A DNA stretch of 15,764 nucleotides from JAQUOA01 sp037443785 (GTDB lineage Bacteria > Bacteroidota > Ignavibacteria > UBA10030 > UBA8401): assembly GCA_037443785.1 (NCBI GenBank), contig JBBINR010000057.1, positions 1 to 15,764 of the forward strand. Direction: 5' to 3'. Positions 13,786 to 15,764 of the stretch are shown here, in pieces. The position numbers were made by a program, and so were the translations under genes. How positions within the stretch are numbered: position 1 is the first letter of the stretch; each line of letters opens with the position of its first letter. The notes beneath the pieces were generated by a model. It searched no databases, had not been told where the DNA came from, and was given only the letters and a program-made list of their open reading frames with translations.

Positions 13786-14928
13786 ATGTATTCTGTCCTT
13801 ACTGATACTCATAAAATGATTCAAGAAACTGCTCGGCAATTTGCGCACGATGAACTGTCTCAATCTGCTGATGAACGAGATGAAAAAGAATTATTTCCAT
13901 ACGAACAAATTAAAAAAATGGGTGAGCTCGGTTTTATGGGAATGATGGTCCCCGAAGAATACGGCGGTGCCGGATTAGATACGTTGAGTTATGTTGTTGC
14001 CATGGAAGAAATTTCTAAAGTTGATGCATCAGCTGGAGTCATAATGTCCGTAAACAATTCTCTTGTTTGTTATGGACTTTATAAATGGGGAACTCCGGAA
14101 CAAAAACAAAAATATCTTACCCCGTTGGCGTTAGGAAAAAAACTTGGTGCATTTGCGCTTTCTGAGCCTGAAGCCGGAAGTGATGCAACAAATCAACATA
14201 CGATCGCGACAAAGAACGGCGATCATTATGTGTTAAACGGAATTAAAAATTGGATTACCAATGGACTCAATGCGGATTATGTTATTGTAATGGCACAAAC
14301 TGATCAATCAAAAGGCCACAAAGGTATTAGCACATTTATTATTGAAAAAGGAATGCCGGGATTTACGTACGGTAAAAAGGAACGGAAGCTTGGAATTCGA
14401 AGTTCTGATACGGTTTCTCTCTTGTTTGAAAATGTAAAAATTCCTGTCGAAAATATGATTGGTGAAGAAGGATTTGGATTTAAATTTGCGATGATGACGT
14501 TGGAAGGTGGAAGAATTGGTATTGCTTCGCAAGCGCTTGGTATTGCACAAGGAAGCTTGGACGCGGCGTTGAAGTATTCGAAAGAACGAAAAGCATTTGG
14601 CAAACCTATTTCCGAATTACAGGCAATTCAATTTAAACTTGCCGATATGGCAACCGAAGTTGAAGCAGCACGACTGTTAACCTATCAAGCAGCGTTACTA
14701 AAAGACGAGGGGAAACCGTTTGGTAAAGAAGCTGCTATGGCAAAACTTTATACCTCAAAAACTGCTGTGCATTGTGCTTTGGAAGCAATTCAAATTCACG
14801 GCGGATATGGCTATGTTCGTGAATATAATGTCGAACGGTACTTGCGCGATGCAAAAATCACTGAAATTTATGAAGGAACTTCGGAAATTCAGCGAATTGT
14901 TATTTCAAGGGACTTATTGAAAAATTGA
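13786..14928 (+). CDS. Acyl-CoA dehydrogenase, short-chain/butyryl-CoA type
   Basis: A 380-residue flavoenzyme that forms the 2,3-trans double bond in acyl-CoA and passes electrons to electron-transfer flavoprotein. The first signature is GAFALSEPEAGSDA (121-134), followed by NGIKNWITNG (151-160). The catalytic base is Glu363 in IYEGTSEIQR, the position used by short- and medium-chain enzymes, and the second signature GGYGYVREYNVERYLRDA precedes it. ASAGVIMSVNNSL near residue 81 also resembles butyryl-CoA dehydrogenases. The ATG has GAGG four bases upstream. It follows hbd after 55 bases. No etfA/etfB or crotonase is in the window, so its partners are encoded elsewhere. Exact chain length cannot be judged by eye. 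Confidence 0.94.
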   Translation: MYSVLTDTHKMIQETARQFAHDELSQSADERDEKELFPYEQIKKMGELGFMGMMVPEEYGGAGLDTLSYVVAMEEISKVDASAGVIMSVNNSLVCYGLYKWGTPEQKQKYLTPLALGKKLGAFALSEPEAGSDATNQHTIATKNGDHYVLNGIKNWITNGLNADYVIVMAQTDQSKGHKGISTFIIEKGMPGFTYGKKERKLGIRSSDTVSLLFENVKIPVENMIGEEGFGFKFAMMTLEGGRIGIASQALGIAQGSLDAALKYSKERKAFGKPISELQAIQFKLADMATEVEAARLLTYQAALLKDEGKPFGKEAAMAKLYTSKTAVHCALEAIQIHGGYGYVREYNVERYLRDAKITEIYEGTSEIQRIVISRDLLKN

Positions 14929-14963
14929 ATCTCTAAAATCATGAATTTGTAGATTAATTCAAC

Positions 14964-14971
14964 TATATTTG
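14964..14971 (+). promoter_or_regulatory. Candidate -7 box before lemA
   Basis: TATATTTG matches TAnnTTTG exactly and is identical to the box before the response regulator gene. It lies 27 bases upstream of the lemA ATG. The nearest upstream TTG is only 14 bases away, too close for a standard -33 element, so this is weaker than the 9316-9345 promoter. Confidence 0.35.
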
Positions 14972-14998
14972 ATAAAATTTTTAAGGGAGATAGGAATA

Positions 14999-15604
14999 AT
15001 GAAAAAAGGTTTAGTCATTGCTCTTGTGATTGTTGGGGCAATTTTATTAATCGGTTTGGCTGTTGTCGGCTGGGGTGTAGGAAAATACAACGGCATAGTG
15101 AAAATGGATGAAGGTGTCAACGGAGCTTGGGCACAAGTGCAAAATCAATATCAGCGCCGAATGGATCTCGTTCCGAATCTTGTCGCAACGGTGCAAGGGG
15201 TTGCGAACTTCGAGAAATCAACATTGACGGCTGTAATTGAAGCAAGAGCGAAAGCAACGCAAATAACACTGTCCCCGCAATTATTAAATGATCCGAAAGC
15301 ATTTCAACAATTCGAGCAAAGTCAAGGGCAGCTTACTTCTGCACTTTCACGTTTGCTGGTAACGGTAGAACAATATCCGAACTTGAAAGCGAACGAAAAT
15401 TTCTTGCAGCTCCAATCTCAATTGGAAGGAACTGAAAATCGTATTGCTGTGGAACGTCAACGGTTCAATCAAGTCGTTCAAGAATATAATGCGCATATTC
15501 GCACTGTCCCAACAAATGTGATCGCCTCGTTCGGTGGATTTCAACAAAAAGCATATTTCCAAGCACAAGCGGGCGCAGAGACTGCTCCGAAAGTCCAATT
15601 CTAA
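14999..15604 (+). CDS. LemA family membrane protein
   Basis: A 201-residue protein with one N-terminal membrane segment (about residues 4-26) and a helical domain facing the other side. The family hallmarks are KYNGIVKMDEGVNGAWAQV (29-47) and QRRMDLVPNLVATVQG (52-67), followed by FEKSTLTAVIEARAKA. LemA proteins are widespread but their biochemical role is not established; they are often paired with TPM/YgcG proteins, as here. ATG 14999 is chosen because AAGGGAG lies nine bases upstream and the membrane segment then begins at once. A longer reading from 14969 lacks such a site. The stop overlaps the next start as TAATG. Confidence 0.93.
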   Translation: MKKGLVIALVIVGAILLIGLAVVGWGVGKYNGIVKMDEGVNGAWAQVQNQYQRRMDLVPNLVATVQGVANFEKSTLTAVIEARAKATQITLSPQLLNDPKAFQQFEQSQGQLTSALSRLLVTVEQYPNLKANENFLQLQSQLEGTENRIAVERQRFNQVVQEYNAHIRTVPTNVIASFGGFQQKAYFQAQAGAETAPKVQF

Positions 15605-15764
15605 TGTGTCAAACACCTTACGTAACAACCCATCGATGGAAAGGTTTGCTTTTTGTCCTTCTTTGGGTTGCTGTGTATTCAACAATTTTTGCTCAAGCGC
15701 CGATTCCAACCATTACCGATCCGGTTACAGATCTTACCGGAACGTTAAGTCAGGATGAGTATCG
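15604..15764 (+). CDS. TPM-domain (YgcG-like) exported protein, cut by the right edge
   Basis: An open frame starts at the ATG that overlaps the lemA stop (TAATG, 15602-15606) and runs to the window end: 53 complete codons and no stop. Residues 1-30 look like a signal peptide, with a basic start (THRWKG), a hydrophobic core (LLFVLLWVAVYS) and a probable cleavage near FAQA. The mature start TDPVTDLTGTLSQDEY is the typical opening of TPM domains, which include YgcG-like membrane-associated proteins and thylakoid TLP18.3 phosphatases. The neighbouring lemA strengthens the call. The rest of the protein, including any C-terminal membrane segment or glycine-rich tail, lies outside the window. Confidence 0.8.
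   Translation, partial: MCQTPYVTTHRWKGLLFVLLWVAVYSTIFAQAPIPTITDPVTDLTGTLSQDEY

Noticed and set aside
14944..14961. GAATT...AATTC inverted repeat before lemA
   Set aside because: Short, AT-only core in an AT-rich gap with a loop of about eight bases; easily due to chance.
15534..15758. 74-codon plus-strand frame at the right end
   Set aside because: It overlaps the lemA end and the TPM gene in another frame; the frame starting at 15604 has a signal peptide and TPM opening.

Overview
The window is a gene-dense, moderately AT-rich bacterial chromosome segment with short intergenic gaps and many start/stop overlaps. No tRNA, rRNA, transposase, integrase or CRISPR array is visible. It probably comes from the Bacteroidota / Chlorobiota / Ignavibacteriota lineage. 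Three signals point there: TAnnTTTG-type promoter boxes (a good example precedes the response regulator), a large TPR lipoprotein resembling those of that lineage, and a pterin reductase-like SDR that resembles, from memory, the Chlorobium sepiapterin reductase. Good Shine-Dalgarno sequences are common, which fits the Chlorobi/Ignavibacteria side better than classical Bacteroidetes. The lineage is an inference.

Region 1 (about 1-3561, +) looks like one operon. Two 154-aa peroxiredoxins (1-Cys/2-Cys BCP-like and Bcp) are followed by a 6-pyruvoyl-tetrahydropterin synthase, GTP cyclohydrolase I and two short-chain reductases. The last four genes overlap or are nearly contiguous and use TTG, GTG and probably CTG starts. 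Together they can encode the whole route GTP -> dihydroneopterin triphosphate -> 6-pyruvoyl-tetrahydropterin -> a tetrahydrobiopterin-like pterin. This is the most interesting part of the window. A possible divergent gene starts at the extreme left edge.

Region 2 (3581-4221) holds a convergent Spy/CpxP-like exported protein on the minus strand with its own terminator. It is divergent from a 720-aa TPR lipoprotein. That lipoprotein gene overlaps pyrK by ATGA, pyrK overlaps pyrD by ATGA, and folC follows, so an envelope protein, pyrimidine synthesis and folate polyglutamylation appear to be co-transcribed (4222-9313).

Region 3 (9314-11480) holds an orphan REC-domain response regulator behind a lineage-type promoter. 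The transcription terminator gene rho follows, with its own promoter, a 5' leader of about 180 nt that is C-rich relative to G, and a strong intrinsic terminator.

Region 4 (11646-14928) is a fatty-acid/butyryl-CoA module: thiolase, 3-hydroxybutyryl-CoA dehydrogenase and acyl-CoA dehydrogenase, without a crotonase or Etf in view. The window ends with the familiar lemA-TPM pair; the TPM-domain gene is cut by the right edge.
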